Source: Gemella sp. (GTDB lineage Bacteria; Bacillota; Bacilli; Staphylococcales; Gemellaceae). Taken from it: a DNA stretch of 64,000 nucleotides. The notes under the pieces were generated by a model. That model was not told the origin of the DNA. It saw nothing but the letters and a program-made list of their open reading frames with translations, and did no database searches. This document shows, piece by piece, positions 16,938-25,405 of this stretch (positions are counted from its first letter, which is position 1; each line of letters starts with the position of its first letter). The stretch spans positions 1-64,000 of the forward strand of contig JAUMWC010000004.1 in NCBI GenBank assembly GCA_030529855.1. Direction: 5' to 3'. The position numbers were made by a program, and so were the translations under genes.

Positions 16938-17807
16938 TTATTCTAGAATACCGAATTCGTATCCTTGATCTTTAAAGTGTTTGATAATTTGTGGCAAGGT
17001 TTCTACTGTTATTTCACGACCAGTAGTATCGTGCATTAGAACAACTTTTACGCTAGTTTCTGGGTAGTATTGTCCAGAACCATGGAAATAAGTCATCATT
17101 TGTACTGGTGTTTTTGGTTTTCTTAGTGGTGATTCTGCATCACCATTCATAAGATTCCAGTCAATATTTTCAATACCTTCTGCTTTAAGAGTAGAATCAA
17201 CTACCTCTAAACCACGCCAAGACATGTGTCCACCTGGATATCTCCAAACAGAAGAGAAATAATCATTTCCTAATATTTTTTTGAAAGCATCATGAGTGTC
17301 TCTAAACTCTTGAAGAATAACAGGCGTATTACCAACCATACCTGGATATAACAGACCGATACTATGTGTATATGAATGTACTCCGATAGCGTGACCTTCA
17401 CGAATTTGTCGTTTCATAATTTCAGCTGTTTGTTCATTGGCGTATTGACCAACTATAAAGAATGTTGCTGGAACTTGATGTTCTTTAAGTATGTCAAGTA
17501 CTTGCGGTGTTACAATTGTGTCGACACCATCATCGAAAGTAAGGAATACCAATTTTTTATCTGTTTGAGCTTCACCTTTGATATAACTGTTTATTTCGCT
17601 AGTTTTATAGGCATATTTATCAGCCTCTAAGTTGTGATTAGAATTTTTCTTTAAGGCAGTTCTATCAACTGTTTCTGAAGTAGTTGTAGCAATCGGTGCT
17701 TCATTTTTGCTAGTTCCATGAATAAGTTTTTTTCCTAGAGAATAAGAACCAAATAAAACTGTACCCATAGTAGCAAAAGTAAGAGTATATAAAAATATTT
17801 TTTTCAA
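16938..17807 (-). CDS. Membrane-anchored polysaccharide deacetylase (PgdA-like)
   Basis: 289 aa, TTG start preceded by AAGGAAGTGA. An N-terminal membrane helix (residues 3-25) leads to an extracellular linker and a NodB domain: motif 1 LTFDDGVDT (catalytic base and metal Asp), motif 2 HSYTHS (two metal His), motif 3 RYPGGHMSW, motif 4 around DWNLMNGDAE, and motif 5 VVLMHDT. This is the carbohydrate esterase 4 family, which removes acetyl groups from peptidoglycan GlcNAc and so raises lysozyme resistance; other GlcNAc polymers are possible substrates. Monocistronic. Confidence 0.9.
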   Translation of the reverse strand: MKKIFLYTLTFATMGTVLFGSYSLGKKLIHGTSKNEAPIATTTSETVDRTALKKNSNHNLEADKYAYKTSEINSYIKGEAQTDKKLVFLTFDDGVDTIVTPQVLDILKEHQVPATFFIVGQYANEQTAEIMKRQIREGHAIGVHSYTHSIGLLYPGMVGNTPVILQEFRDTHDAFKKILGNDYFSSVWRYPGGHMSWRGLEVVDSTLKAEGIENIDWNLMNGDAESPLRKPKTPVQMMTYFHGSGQYYPETSVKVVLMHDTTGREITVETLPQIIKHFKDQGYEFGILE

Positions 17808-17957
17808 AATCAGGTCACTTCCTTTACGAATTTGTTACAAAACTAGATTAATTATAACTTAATTTATAAAAAAAATAAAGACCTACAGAAGAATTTGGCT
17901 AGAAAATATAGTTTTTTTGTAGTATAATTTTGTGGAAATAAAAAAATAGGTGAGAAG

Positions 17958-19172
17958 ATGGAAAATAAAGAAAAGTTATCGAGAAGTCAAAGGCACTTAG
18001 ATGAAAAAAAGAAGGCTAAGAAAAAGAAAATAATAGCTATATCTATTTTAATGTTCTTATTTGCTTTCTTATCTTATGGAGCCTACATGCTTTATAATAA
18101 TATAAATAGTGGTTATAGAAAATCTTCGTCAACAGCAGCGATAGATCCAAACTTTAATAGTTTTTCTGTGTTGGTGATGGGGATAGATGAGAATGATTCT
18201 AGAAGAGCCCAGGGGCAAACTCGTGAAAATAGTAGAACAGATGCTCTTATTTATTTGGCTGTAAATAAAGAGAAGAAAAAGATGGATATGGTTTCTATTC
18301 CTAGGGATTCATTAAGTCTTATGAAAGCAGAGTTTGATAATAGGGACAATTCATATTTCTTTGATAAAATAACTCATGCTCATGCTCATGCTGGAACTGA
18401 TGGAACTATTGAATCTGTATCAAGTTTGCTAAATGTTCCCGTTAACTTTTATATAGTTATAAATTTTGCAGCTTTTGAGAAAGTTGTCGATTCATTAGGA
18501 GGGGTAGAATTATATGTACCATTCGATATGAAAGAACAAAATGCTAATGGAGAACAGGGGACTATAGAACTAAAACAAGGTTGGCACACATTGAATGGAG
18601 CTCAAGCTCTAGCATTTTCAAGGTCAAGATATTATGATAGTGATATAGATCGTGGGCAAAGACAATTACAAGTTATTCACGCAGTAATAGATAAGGCTAA
18701 ATCTTTAGGTGGACTTTCAAAAATAAATGAATTAATACAGATTACAGGTTCTAATGTGACGCATGATTTATCGGTAAGTAACATAGCAACAATCGCGACA
18801 ATGTTTACTACCAACGATATGAATATTGTTGCTCATAAAATAGGAGGATATGATGCTTATATGGATGGAGTATATTACTATTATCCAAAACCTAAGCATC
18901 TACTGTACTTATCATCAATTTTAAATGATACGTTACAAAGACCTCTTCCAAAGAGAGATGAGATTACGAATATTGCATATCAAGATTATATAAGACCTTT
19001 AGAGAGAAAGTATTCATTAGGGGTACCAACAAACTTAGAAGAAACTCACTCAAGATTTTCGTATGTTAATTTAGAAGCAGAAGATAGGAAAGAAAATCTT
19101 CCAACACAATTAGCGGAAGAAGATTTACTAAGAGATCCTACTATCAGTAATGAAAATAGACCAACAGAGTAA
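17958..19172 (+). CDS. LytR-CpsA-Psr (LCP) family ligase
   Basis: 404 aa. A short Lys-rich cytoplasmic segment and one membrane helix (residues 25-49) precede an extracellular LCP domain: FSVLVMGID, the arginine-rich ENSRTDALIYLA, MVSIPRDS, INFAAFEKVVDSLGGVELYV and the AFSRSRYYDSDIDRGQRQLQVI block with the phosphate-binding arginines. LCP enzymes transfer teichoic acid or capsule polymers from the lipid carrier to peptidoglycan. The C-terminal tail after residue 350 is polar and poorly conserved. Start chosen at the ATG after AGGTGAG. It is followed by a strong terminator. Confidence 0.92.
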   Translation: MENKEKLSRSQRHLDEKKKAKKKKIIAISILMFLFAFLSYGAYMLYNNINSGYRKSSSTAAIDPNFNSFSVLVMGIDENDSRRAQGQTRENSRTDALIYLAVNKEKKKMDMVSIPRDSLSLMKAEFDNRDNSYFFDKITHAHAHAGTDGTIESVSSLLNVPVNFYIVINFAAFEKVVDSLGGVELYVPFDMKEQNANGEQGTIELKQGWHTLNGAQALAFSRSRYYDSDIDRGQRQLQVIHAVIDKAKSLGGLSKINELIQITGSNVTHDLSVSNIATIATMFTTNDMNIVAHKIGGYDAYMDGVYYYYPKPKHLLYLSSILNDTLQRPLPKRDEITNIAYQDYIRPLERKYSLGVPTNLEETHSRFSYVNLEAEDRKENLPTQLAEEDLLRDPTISNENRPTE

Positions 19173-19191
19173 TCTATAATCTGAAGAAAAC

Positions 19192-19241
19192 AAATAAAAA
19201 ACAATATATTCCTGAATAAAGGGATATATTGTTTTTTATTT
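19192..19241 (+). terminator. Terminator of the LCP gene
   Basis: Long stem of AAATAAAAAACAATATATTCC (19192-19212) and GGATATATTGTTTTTTATTT (19222-19241) with one bulged T. Confidence 0.85.
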
Positions 19242-19269
19242 GTTAGCAATAGACTATAGAAAGTATATA

Positions 19270-19278
19270 TGATATAAT
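19270..19278 (+). promoter_or_regulatory. Extended -10 promoter of secE-nusG
   Basis: TGA-TATAAT (TATAAT at 19273-19278) in the context TATATGATATAAT, about 50 bases before secE; the -35 is not recognisable. Confidence 0.6.
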
Positions 19279-19329
19279 TACTAAATATATTGTAAAATTG
19301 AATTAAAGATTATAGGAGATAGTTTACTA

Positions 19330-19500
19330 ATGTTTGGTTTTTTTAAAGGTGTAGTTTCTGAAATGAAAAAGGTAAGTTGGCCTACATTTCCAGAACTAAT
19401 GAAAAAGACAGCTATTGTTGTTTTTACAATGATATTATTAATGGTATTTATTTATTTAGTGGATTTAGGAATATCTACATTAATTAGAAATATAAAATAG
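19330..19500 (+). CDS. secE: SecE, preprotein translocase subunit
   Basis: 56 aa, found by direct translation because it is very short. It begins [23 protein letters not shown], carrying the amphipathic-helix signature EMKKVSWPT of SecE, then a single membrane helix (about residues 29-47). SecE clamps the SecY channel. AGGAG (19314-19318) is 11 bases upstream. nusG follows after 9 bases, the classical secE-nusG pair; the rpmG often found before it is not here. Confidence 0.95.
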   Translation: MFGFFKGVVSEMKKVSWPTFPELMKKTAIVVFTMILLMVFIYLVDLGISTLIRNIK

Positions 19501-19509
19501 GAGACAAGT

Positions 19510-20058
19510 ATGGAAAATACAGTAAAAAAAGCTTGGTATGTTATTCATACATATTCAGGATATGAGGATAAAGTAAAAGAAAACTTAGAAAAACGTGCTG
19601 AAACTTTAGAGATGCAAGATCAAATTCATAGAATTGTTGTTCCTAAAGAAAAAGAAACAACAATAACTCCAACAGGGAAGAAAAAAGAATTAGAAAGAAA
19701 AACATTCCCTGGATACGTTTTAGTAGAGTTAGTAATGTCTAACGAAGCATGGTTTATAGTAAGAAATACTCCTGGGGTAACAGGATTTGTGGGGTCTCAT
19801 GGTGGGGGAACAAAACCAGAACCACTATTAGATGAAGAGATTGATTTTATCTTACGAGAAATGGGACTATCTACAGTAACAGAAGTAGATTTCCAAGTTG
19901 GAGATTATGTACGTGTGATTTCTGGTCCATTTAATAACATGGAAGGTAAGGTTGTAAGTATAGATTTATCAAACTATAAATTAGAAGTGTTATTAGAACT
20001 TATGGGGCGTGAAACTAAAACAGAATTAGAGCTATATCACGTAAAAAAAGCTAATTAA
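19510..20058 (+). CDS. nusG: NusG transcription elongation/antitermination factor
   Basis: 182 aa. N-terminal NGN domain (KAWYVIHTYSGYEDKVKENLEKR; RKTFPGYVLVELVMSNEAWFIVRNTPGVTGFVG) and C-terminal KOW domain (FQVGDYVRVISGPFNNMEGKVVSID) are both complete. NusG binds RNA polymerase and controls pausing and Rho or ribosome coupling. Instead of the usual rplK-rplA, a degV gene follows 25 bases later, so the ribosomal protein genes lie elsewhere. Confidence 0.98.
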   Translation: MENTVKKAWYVIHTYSGYEDKVKENLEKRAETLEMQDQIHRIVVPKEKETTITPTGKKKELERKTFPGYVLVELVMSNEAWFIVRNTPGVTGFVGSHGGGTKPEPLLDEEIDFILREMGLSTVTEVDFQVGDYVRVISGPFNNMEGKVVSIDLSNYKLEVLLELMGRETKTELELYHVKKAN

Positions 20059-20083
20059 TTTAATAGGAAGGTAACTAATTTAA

Positions 20084-20941
20084 GTGAGTAAAATAGCGGT
20101 ATTAGTAGATTCTACGGCCTATGTTGGTCAAGAATTGAAAAGCAATAACAATTTAAGAATAGTTTACCTATCAGTAACGGTAAATAATATAACAAAAAAG
20201 GAAGTAGAAGAAATATCTTTAGATGAATATAAAGTATATTTAGAAGGAAATGACGGGGATTTTCCAACAACTTCACAACCAGCAATTGGAGATGTTGTCT
20301 TGGCGTTAGAAGATCTTAAGGCTCAAGGATATACAGATGTTATAGCCATAGCTTTATCTAGTGGTATAAGTGGAACATTTTCTTCATATTCAATCGCAGA
20401 TTCAATGGTTGATGGAATTAATGTTCATCCATTTGACTCAGAAGTATCAGCTCAAGCAGAAGAATTCTATGTAAAGAAAGCATTAGAGATGATTTCTAAT
20501 GGTTCAACAACTGATGAAATCCTTACTGCTTTAACAGAGATGAAGAAAGTGTCGAAAGCTTACTTTATAGTAGATGATTTAAGTCATTTGCAAAGAGGTG
20601 GGCGTCTAAGTTCAGCTCAGGCTCTTATTGGTGGATTGTTACAAATTAAACCAGTATTACATTTTCAAGATACTAAGATAGTACCTTATCAAAAAATAAG
20701 AACTTATAAAAAAGCAATTGCGGCAACTTATGATTTATTTGATGAGTTTTATCAGGAACATAAGGGAGAAAATATTAATCTTTGTATTATCCATACTTTT
20801 GCAGATGATAAAGCAAAAGAAGTAGAAGAATATTTAAAAGCAAAATATCCAGATGTTAAGATAGAACAAGGGATTATTGGACCAGTAATAGCTACGCATT
20901 TAGGTTTAGGTGCTATTGCTATAGGGTGGACAATTTTATAA
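20084..20941 (+). CDS. DegV-family fatty-acid-binding protein (FakB-like), copy 2
   Basis: 285 aa, GTG start with GGAAGGT (20066-20072) upstream. DegV features: VLVDSTAYVGQEL, FPTTSQPAIGDV, AIALSSGISGTFSSY, and LQRGGRLSSAQALIGGLLQIKPVL. It diverges clearly from the copy at 15082, as FakB1 and FakB2 (with different fatty acid preference) do in staphylococci. It is transcribed as the third gene of secE-nusG-degV. Confidence 0.9.
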   Translation: MSKIAVLVDSTAYVGQELKSNNNLRIVYLSVTVNNITKKEVEEISLDEYKVYLEGNDGDFPTTSQPAIGDVVLALEDLKAQGYTDVIAIALSSGISGTFSSYSIADSMVDGINVHPFDSEVSAQAEEFYVKKALEMISNGSTTDEILTALTEMKKVSKAYFIVDDLSHLQRGGRLSSAQALIGGLLQIKPVLHFQDTKIVPYQKIRTYKKAIAATYDLFDEFYQEHKGENINLCIIHTFADDKAKEVEEYLKAKYPDVKIEQGIIGPVIATHLGLGAIAIGWTIL

Positions 20942-20951
20942 GGCAAGTGGC

Positions 20952-20980
20952 TTTACTAAAAAAAGGTTATGAGATATAAT
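20952..20980 (+). promoter_or_regulatory. Candidate promoter of gloA
   Basis: TTTACT (20952-20957), 17 bases, TATAAT (20975-20980). It overlaps the left arm of the terminator hairpin of the preceding operon. Confidence 0.55.
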
Positions 20981-21007
20981 TTTAATTATAAGACTCATAA
21001 TCTTTTT
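20965..21007 (+). terminator. Terminator of secE-nusG-degV, overlapping an alternative hairpin
   Basis: GGTTATGAG (20965-20973) pairs with CTCATAATC (20994-21002), followed by TTTTT. The right arm can instead pair as ACTCATAAT (20993-21001) with ATTATGAGT (21008-21016), so the two hairpins exclude each other. Confidence 0.65.
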
Positions 21008-21040
21008 ATTATGAGTTAATTTATATTAAGGAGACTTACC

Positions 21041-21421
21041 ATGGCACAAAAAATGGCACACACTTGCTACAGAGTAGCTAACTTAGAAGAATCTGTAAAG
21101 TTTTATACAGAAGCATTTGATTTTTCAATCAGTCGTAAAAGAGATTTCCCAGAGCACAAGTTTACATTAGTGTATTTAACTTTACCTGGAGAAACTTACG
21201 AGTTAGAATTAACTTACAACTATGACCACGGTCCTTATGAATTAGGAACGGGATATGGTCACATTGCAATTGCTGTAGACAACTTAGAAGAACTACACGC
21301 AAAACACAAAGCGGCTGGATACAATGTAACTGACTTAAAAGGATTACCAGGTATCCCACCAAGCTACTACTTCATTATGGATCCAGATGGATACAAGGTA
21401 GAAGTAATTAGAATTAAATAA
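21041..21421 (+). CDS. gloA: Lactoylglutathione lyase-like glyoxalase I (VOC family)
   Basis: 126 aa. The four metal ligands of GloA are in place: His7 (MAHTCYRV), Glu56 (YELELTYN), His74 (GYGHIAIAV) and Glu121 (GYKVEVIR). It isomerises the hemithioacetal of methylglyoxal and a thiol to the lactoyl-thioester. Codon use is markedly biased to preferred codons compared with its neighbours, suggesting high expression. It stands alone between terminators, with AAGGAG 8 bases before the ATG. Confidence 0.92.
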   Translation: MAQKMAHTCYRVANLEESVKFYTEAFDFSISRKRDFPEHKFTLVYLTLPGETYELELTYNYDHGPYELGTGYGHIAIAVDNLEELHAKHKAAGYNVTDLKGLPGIPPSYYFIMDPDGYKVEVIRIK

Positions 21422-21424
21422 TAA

Positions 21425-21464
21425 AAATAAAGGATACATAATTGTTGTTATGTATCCTTTATTT
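21425..21464. terminator. Bidirectional terminator between gloA and the ABC exporter
   Basis: Perfect 17-bp stem AAATAAAGGATACATAA (21425-21441) with TTATGTATCCTTTATTT (21448-21464). Confidence 0.92.
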
Positions 21465-21466
21465 GT

Positions 21467-23053
21467 TTAAATATATTTTATTTTTTTTAAAAGTTTTCTT
21501 ACTACCACGAAAGCTAATATTATAGCAATTACAAAGTATATAAAAGTTGGAATATACCAGTAATTAGGGAAAGATTTAGTATAGAAAATATTGGCACCTA
21601 TTGTAGCAGAAGCAAAAATTATAAGTAGTATGAATTTTATAAATGTAGCAACGCCACTAACTTTTCCTCTGTTTACAAGCTGTGTTGTATTTGCCCAGCC
21701 GATAAATGGTTTCTTAATATCTCGTATAAAGAAATGTATAGAATAGCTAAGAGAAGTAATAATAAATAAAACTAGTGAAATTATTATTACAAGTAAACCA
21801 GCATCTAGTATAAGCAATATTCCTAGAAAAATTATAGTAATAATTGGTAATTGCAAAGTTAAAGCCCAATATAGCTTATTAAGTATGTAATTTTTTATAT
21901 TTAAAGGCATAGTTTTTAAACTTTCATAATTTTTATAATCTATGGATATAGCTAATGCAGAAAATGATGCATTAGAAATCATTAGGAATGTAAATACAAT
22001 AGCGAATGCAAGTGCTGTAGGTAAAACACTGATTCCACCATTAGTAAAATATCCAAGTTCTCTAAGTCCTAGAAACCCTCCTATTAGCATCATAGGTAGA
22101 AAGATAGGGGCTGCTATATTTTGAATAATGATACTAGAATTTAATAGCGATTTTAGGGTCATTTTTCTAAATATTGTATTTGCACTATAGTCTGTATTTT
22201 TATCTTCTTTTACTCTTTGTTTTGCAGTTTCAGATTGACTAGTGAAGGTAGTAGTATAGTTCTTGACTAGTTTATTTAAAAGAAGGATAGAGAACCCAGC
22301 TATCACTGTGATTCCAAATATAGAGATAAGAGAACTAATTTCTAAAGTATGAGCTACTATATTAAATAAAAAATCTCCCTTGTAATCACTAGCTTTAACT
22401 AATTCAGTAGAAGTTGACGTAGATGATATTATTGAAGATGTAAATGCGAATGAAGTAATCACTCCTACAGTAGCAATAACAGAATTAAGAATTTTTTTAT
22501 GCTTTTGGAATATCTTTATTTTTGAGATTGACATTAGTAAAAGTATCGCTAACGTATAGACTAGAATTATAAACGCTAGAGAATAACATAAAATTAAGAT
22601 TATGCTCAATAAATTAAATCCCGAAAACATTATATGACTTATTATTTGTTGAGCAATAAATCCAAATATAAAAGCAAAATTGTAGAATAATAAAGTTAAG
22701 ATTCTACTATAAAAAACTTCTTTATCGCTTACTGGTAAACTTACTAGATTAGATGTTAAACTATCTTCATAGAAAATAGAGTAGAACATTTGCATAACAA
22801 GAGCTGCTCCGAGAATAGAAAATATAATGGTGTTTGTTGCGAATCTATTAGCCATAGATGCTATGTCAGTAAATAGCAACATTAGCGGAAAAATAATAAT
22901 AACTAAACTATTCGCTAATAATAAACTTATGAACATTCTATTTTGCAAATTTTTTTTCTTTTTACTAGCTTTTATTCTTTGGTTATTAGTTTTTTGTGGG
23001 TTGACATAGAGTAGGTTAGTTAGAAATAAGGATTTAATGACAGGCCATCTCAT
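21467..23053 (-). CDS. ABC-2-type exporter permease
   Basis: 528 aa from the ATG at 23053; an in-frame GTG 12 bases earlier overlaps the likely AAAGTGG binding site. About twelve hydrophobic segments in two halves, with a polar stretch in the middle (around residues 285-315). The pattern resembles the large 'putative ABC exporter' membrane proteins of streptococci and other Firmicutes rather than the shorter EcsB. The ATPase gene ends one base upstream of this start, so the two are coupled. Cargo unknown. Confidence 0.75.
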   Translation of the reverse strand: MRWPVIKSLFLTNLLYVNPQKTNNQRIKASKKKKNLQNRMFISLLLANSLVIIIFPLMLLFTDIASMANRFATNTIIFSILGAALVMQMFYSIFYEDSLTSNLVSLPVSDKEVFYSRILTLLFYNFAFIFGFIAQQIISHIMFSGFNLLSIILILCYSLAFIILVYTLAILLLMSISKIKIFQKHKKILNSVIATVGVITSFAFTSSIISSTSTSTELVKASDYKGDFLFNIVAHTLEISSLISIFGITVIAGFSILLLNKLVKNYTTTFTSQSETAKQRVKEDKNTDYSANTIFRKMTLKSLLNSSIIIQNIAAPIFLPMMLIGGFLGLRELGYFTNGGISVLPTALAFAIVFTFLMISNASFSALAISIDYKNYESLKTMPLNIKNYILNKLYWALTLQLPIITIIFLGILLILDAGLLVIIISLVLFIITSLSYSIHFFIRDIKKPFIGWANTTQLVNRGKVSGVATFIKFILLIIFASATIGANIFYTKSFPNYWYIPTFIYFVIAIILAFVVVRKLLKKIKYI

Positions 23054-23054
23054 A

Positions 23055-23792
23055 TTATTCACCACTTTCTATTTTATTAGATTTGATAATATCTAAATAT
23101 ATTTTCTCTAGACTTTCACCTTGGTATTTAGCCTTAAGTTCTTCAAGTGTTCCTACAAATAGTAGTTTACCTTTTGATAAAATACCAATTCTATCACATA
23201 AATTCTCAGCGACTTCTAGTATATGAGTAGAGAATAGAACAGTGTTTCCATTTTCTTTATGTTTTCTCATAATTTCTTTTAAATCGAAGGCTGCTTGAGG
23301 GTCAAGTCCAGTAAGTGGTTCATCAAGAATCCAATATCTAGGACTAGCAACTAAAGCCCCAATAATAAATGTTTTTTGTCTCATACCGTGAGAGAATGAA
23401 TCTATTGCCGAAAATCTATCTTCATAGATATTAAACATTTTAGCATAAGTTTCTATTCGTTCTTCACGAGTTTTTTTATCAATGCTATAAATATCAGCAA
23501 CAAGGTTCCAATATTCAAGTGCTGATAACATAAGGAACATATCTGGATTATCAGGAATGTAGAATAGTTCTTTCTTACATTCAAATCTACTTTCTGTTAG
23601 TTTTTTATTATCAAAATAGATCTCTCCGCTAGTAAAATCAATAGCAGAAACTAAAGATTTTATAGCTGTAGATTTTCCAGCACCATTATGTCCTATAAGT
23701 CCAAAGATTTCTCCGTCTTTAATCTCCATACTAAGATTATCTAGAGCAATTTTGGTATCATAAACTTTTTGTAAATTTGTAAATTTAATCAT
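23055..23792 (-). CDS. ABC exporter ATPase (EcsA/NatA-like)
   Basis: 245 aa from the ATG at 23792, which lies 5-6 bases after GGAAGGTGG; an upstream TTG in frame overlaps that site. Walker A GLIGHNGAGKST, an EcsA-style signature FSHGMRQK in place of LSGGQ, Walker B YWILDEPLTGLD and the switch His in LFSTHILE are visible. It energises the permease encoded directly downstream. Its promoter contains an 18-base A/T homopolymer (separate entry), so expression may vary between cells. Confidence 0.9.
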   Translation of the reverse strand: MIKFTNLQKVYDTKIALDNLSMEIKDGEIFGLIGHNGAGKSTAIKSLVSAIDFTSGEIYFDNKKLTESRFECKKELFYIPDNPDMFLMLSALEYWNLVADIYSIDKKTREERIETYAKMFNIYEDRFSAIDSFSHGMRQKTFIIGALVASPRYWILDEPLTGLDPQAAFDLKEIMRKHKENGNTVLFSTHILEVAENLCDRIGILSKGKLLFVGTLEELKAKYQGESLEKIYLDIIKSNKIESGE

Positions 23793-23815
23793 ATTAACCA
23801 CCTTCCTATACAATT

Positions 23816-23850
23816 ATTATACCATCTTTTTTTTTTTTTTTTTTGAAAAC
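23816..23850 (-). promoter_or_regulatory. ABC exporter promoter containing an A18 homopolymer
   Basis: On the minus strand the extended -10 TGGTATAAT (TATAAT is the complement of 23816-23821) is preceded, 5 bases upstream, by 18 consecutive A (T at 23827-23844). The nearest -35-like GTTTTC (complement of 23845-23850) is 23 bases from the -10, too far for an efficient sigma-A promoter; loss of about six A would give 17. Confidence 0.65.
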
Positions 23851-23901
23851 TTTTTTGAAAATTCTCAAAAAATTCTACAAATAATAGTCAAAGGTAATAA
23901 C

Positions 23902-23930
23902 TGTCTTAATAGGTTTATTTATGTTATAAT
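23902..23930 (+). promoter_or_regulatory. Promoter of the prenyl synthase operon
   Basis: TGTCTT (23902-23907), 17 bases, TATAAT (23925-23930) with the extended TG at 23922-23923. Confidence 0.65.
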
Positions 23931-23958
23931 TTTAAGATAGTAAATAAAGGAGTAACTA

Positions 23959-24468
23959 ATGAGAAGTTCTGATTACAAATACGATAAAAATTTAATATCT
24001 AAACTTGCTTATGACAGGATAGTAGAAAAGTATGGATTGGATAAAGAGAATGTTAATCAAGCTATTTATTATGCAGTCACTTCTTTGGATAGTCATATCA
24101 ATTCATTGATTAAAATAGAAAACAGTGAAGAGAATGTTTTGTTAGGAGATTATTATTCTTTTGAATATTATAATTTAGTACAAGGTAATCTTTTATTGTT
24201 AAACAAAATTTCTTCGCATATGTCGGATACTTATAAATATTTGCAGACAGGTAATTTAGAAGATGCTGAGCTTTATCATATAATTTTCAACTTATATGTA
24301 ATACTTTTAGGGGAGTATGATATAAAAATGGATAATGAAGATATAGATTTAGTTATTGAAGCATATGAGAATACATATCATAGTAAGTTATCTAGTGTAG
24401 TAGATGTAGAGTTTAACAAAGAAAATCTATTGGAAAAAGCGAGGGCTATGAATGATAGAGAAGTATAA
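23959..24468 (+). CDS. Probable polyprenyl diphosphate synthase component I (HepS-like), short
   Basis: 169 aa, all-helical, no membrane segment. The stretch ENVLLGDYYSFEYYNLVQGN resembles the conserved GDYYSxxYYxLL block of the HepS (HEPPP_synt_1) subunit, which determines product length in two-component heptaprenyl diphosphate synthases. It overlaps the catalytic component gene by 17 bases, as expected for a partner. It is much shorter than B. subtilis HepS (about 250 aa), and the menG gene usually found between the two subunits is missing. Identification rests on one motif and context. Confidence 0.6.
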   Translation: MRSSDYKYDKNLISKLAYDRIVEKYGLDKENVNQAIYYAVTSLDSHINSLIKIENSEENVLLGDYYSFEYYNLVQGNLLLLNKISSHMSDTYKYLQTGNLEDAELYHIIFNLYVILLGEYDIKMDNEDIDLVIEAYENTYHSKLSSVVDVEFNKENLLEKARAMNDREV

Positions 24469-25396
24469 AAAAGATATAGCATTAGCAAGGGAAGAGATAA
24501 AGAACATTTATGAGTCAGATGATAAAGAACTGAATTCAATTATTGATGAATATTTTAAGGCTGGTGGTAAAGGGATTAGGCTAATACTATCACTTGTATT
24601 TTCTAGGTTAGGAAATTATGAAAAAGAATATTCTAAATTGATAAGAAATGCTGGTTTAGTTGAGTTGATACATACAACTAGTTTAATACACGATGATATT
24701 ATTGATGGTGCGGATAGTAGAAGAAATAAGCCTACACTTAATAATATTTATGGAAATAAGAAAGCTTTATTTATAGGAGATTACTTATTTTCAACTATAT
24801 TAAAAGAGGCTTCAAGCATTCCTAATGTAGAATTTCATAAATATTTATCTATAACTCTAAAAGAATTGGTTTATGGTGAACTTATTCAAAATAAGGATTT
24901 ATATAATATAAATACTAGAAAATTAGATTATTTGAAAAAAATAAAGAGAAAAACAGCCATACTGATTGCTTTTGCTTGTGTCTCTGCAACAATTTTGGCT
25001 GAAGCAAGTGAAGAAGAAATTAGGGCCAGTTACAAGTTTGGGTATTACTTAGGGATGTCTTATCAAATAATGGATGACTATCTTGATTTTATATCTGATA
25101 AAGATTCATTAGGAAAAGATATAGGGCAGGACTTAGTGAATGGTAATATAACTTTACCAATAATTTTAAAAATAAAAAAAGACAGAGAAAGATTTTTAAA
25201 TTATAAGGAATTATCTCTAAAAGAAAAATTAGTTCTTGTTGATGAAATAAAACACGACCAAGAAATTATGAATGAATTAAAAGATATTAGTGATAGATAC
25301 TTAAAAAAATCTTTAGATGAATTAAAAATCTTTGATGATAGCATTAAGGAAGATTTAAAATATATTGTAAAAATACTTAGAGATAGAGAAAAATAA
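24452..25396 (+). CDS. hepT: Long-chain polyprenyl diphosphate synthase, catalytic component (HepT-like)
   Basis: 314 aa of the trans-isoprenyl diphosphate synthase fold. The first Asp-rich motif is LIHDDIIDGADSRR, the second is MDDYLDFISD; GGKGIR provides pyrophosphate-binding residues. It extends farnesyl-type primers with isopentenyl units to make the side chain of menaquinone. The likely acceptor enzyme MenA is encoded at 12557. It overlaps the preceding gene and a TPR gene follows 9 bases later. Confidence 0.88.
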   Translation: MIEKYKKDIALAREEIKNIYESDDKELNSIIDEYFKAGGKGIRLILSLVFSRLGNYEKEYSKLIRNAGLVELIHTTSLIHDDIIDGADSRRNKPTLNNIYGNKKALFIGDYLFSTILKEASSIPNVEFHKYLSITLKELVYGELIQNKDLYNINTRKLDYLKKIKRKTAILIAFACVSATILAEASEEEIRASYKFGYYLGMSYQIMDDYLDFISDKDSLGKDIGQDLVNGNITLPIILKIKKDRERFLNYKELSLKEKLVLVDEIKHDQEIMNELKDISDRYLKKSLDELKIFDDSIKEDLKYIVKILRDREK

Positions 25397-25405
25397 GGAG
25401 AAATT

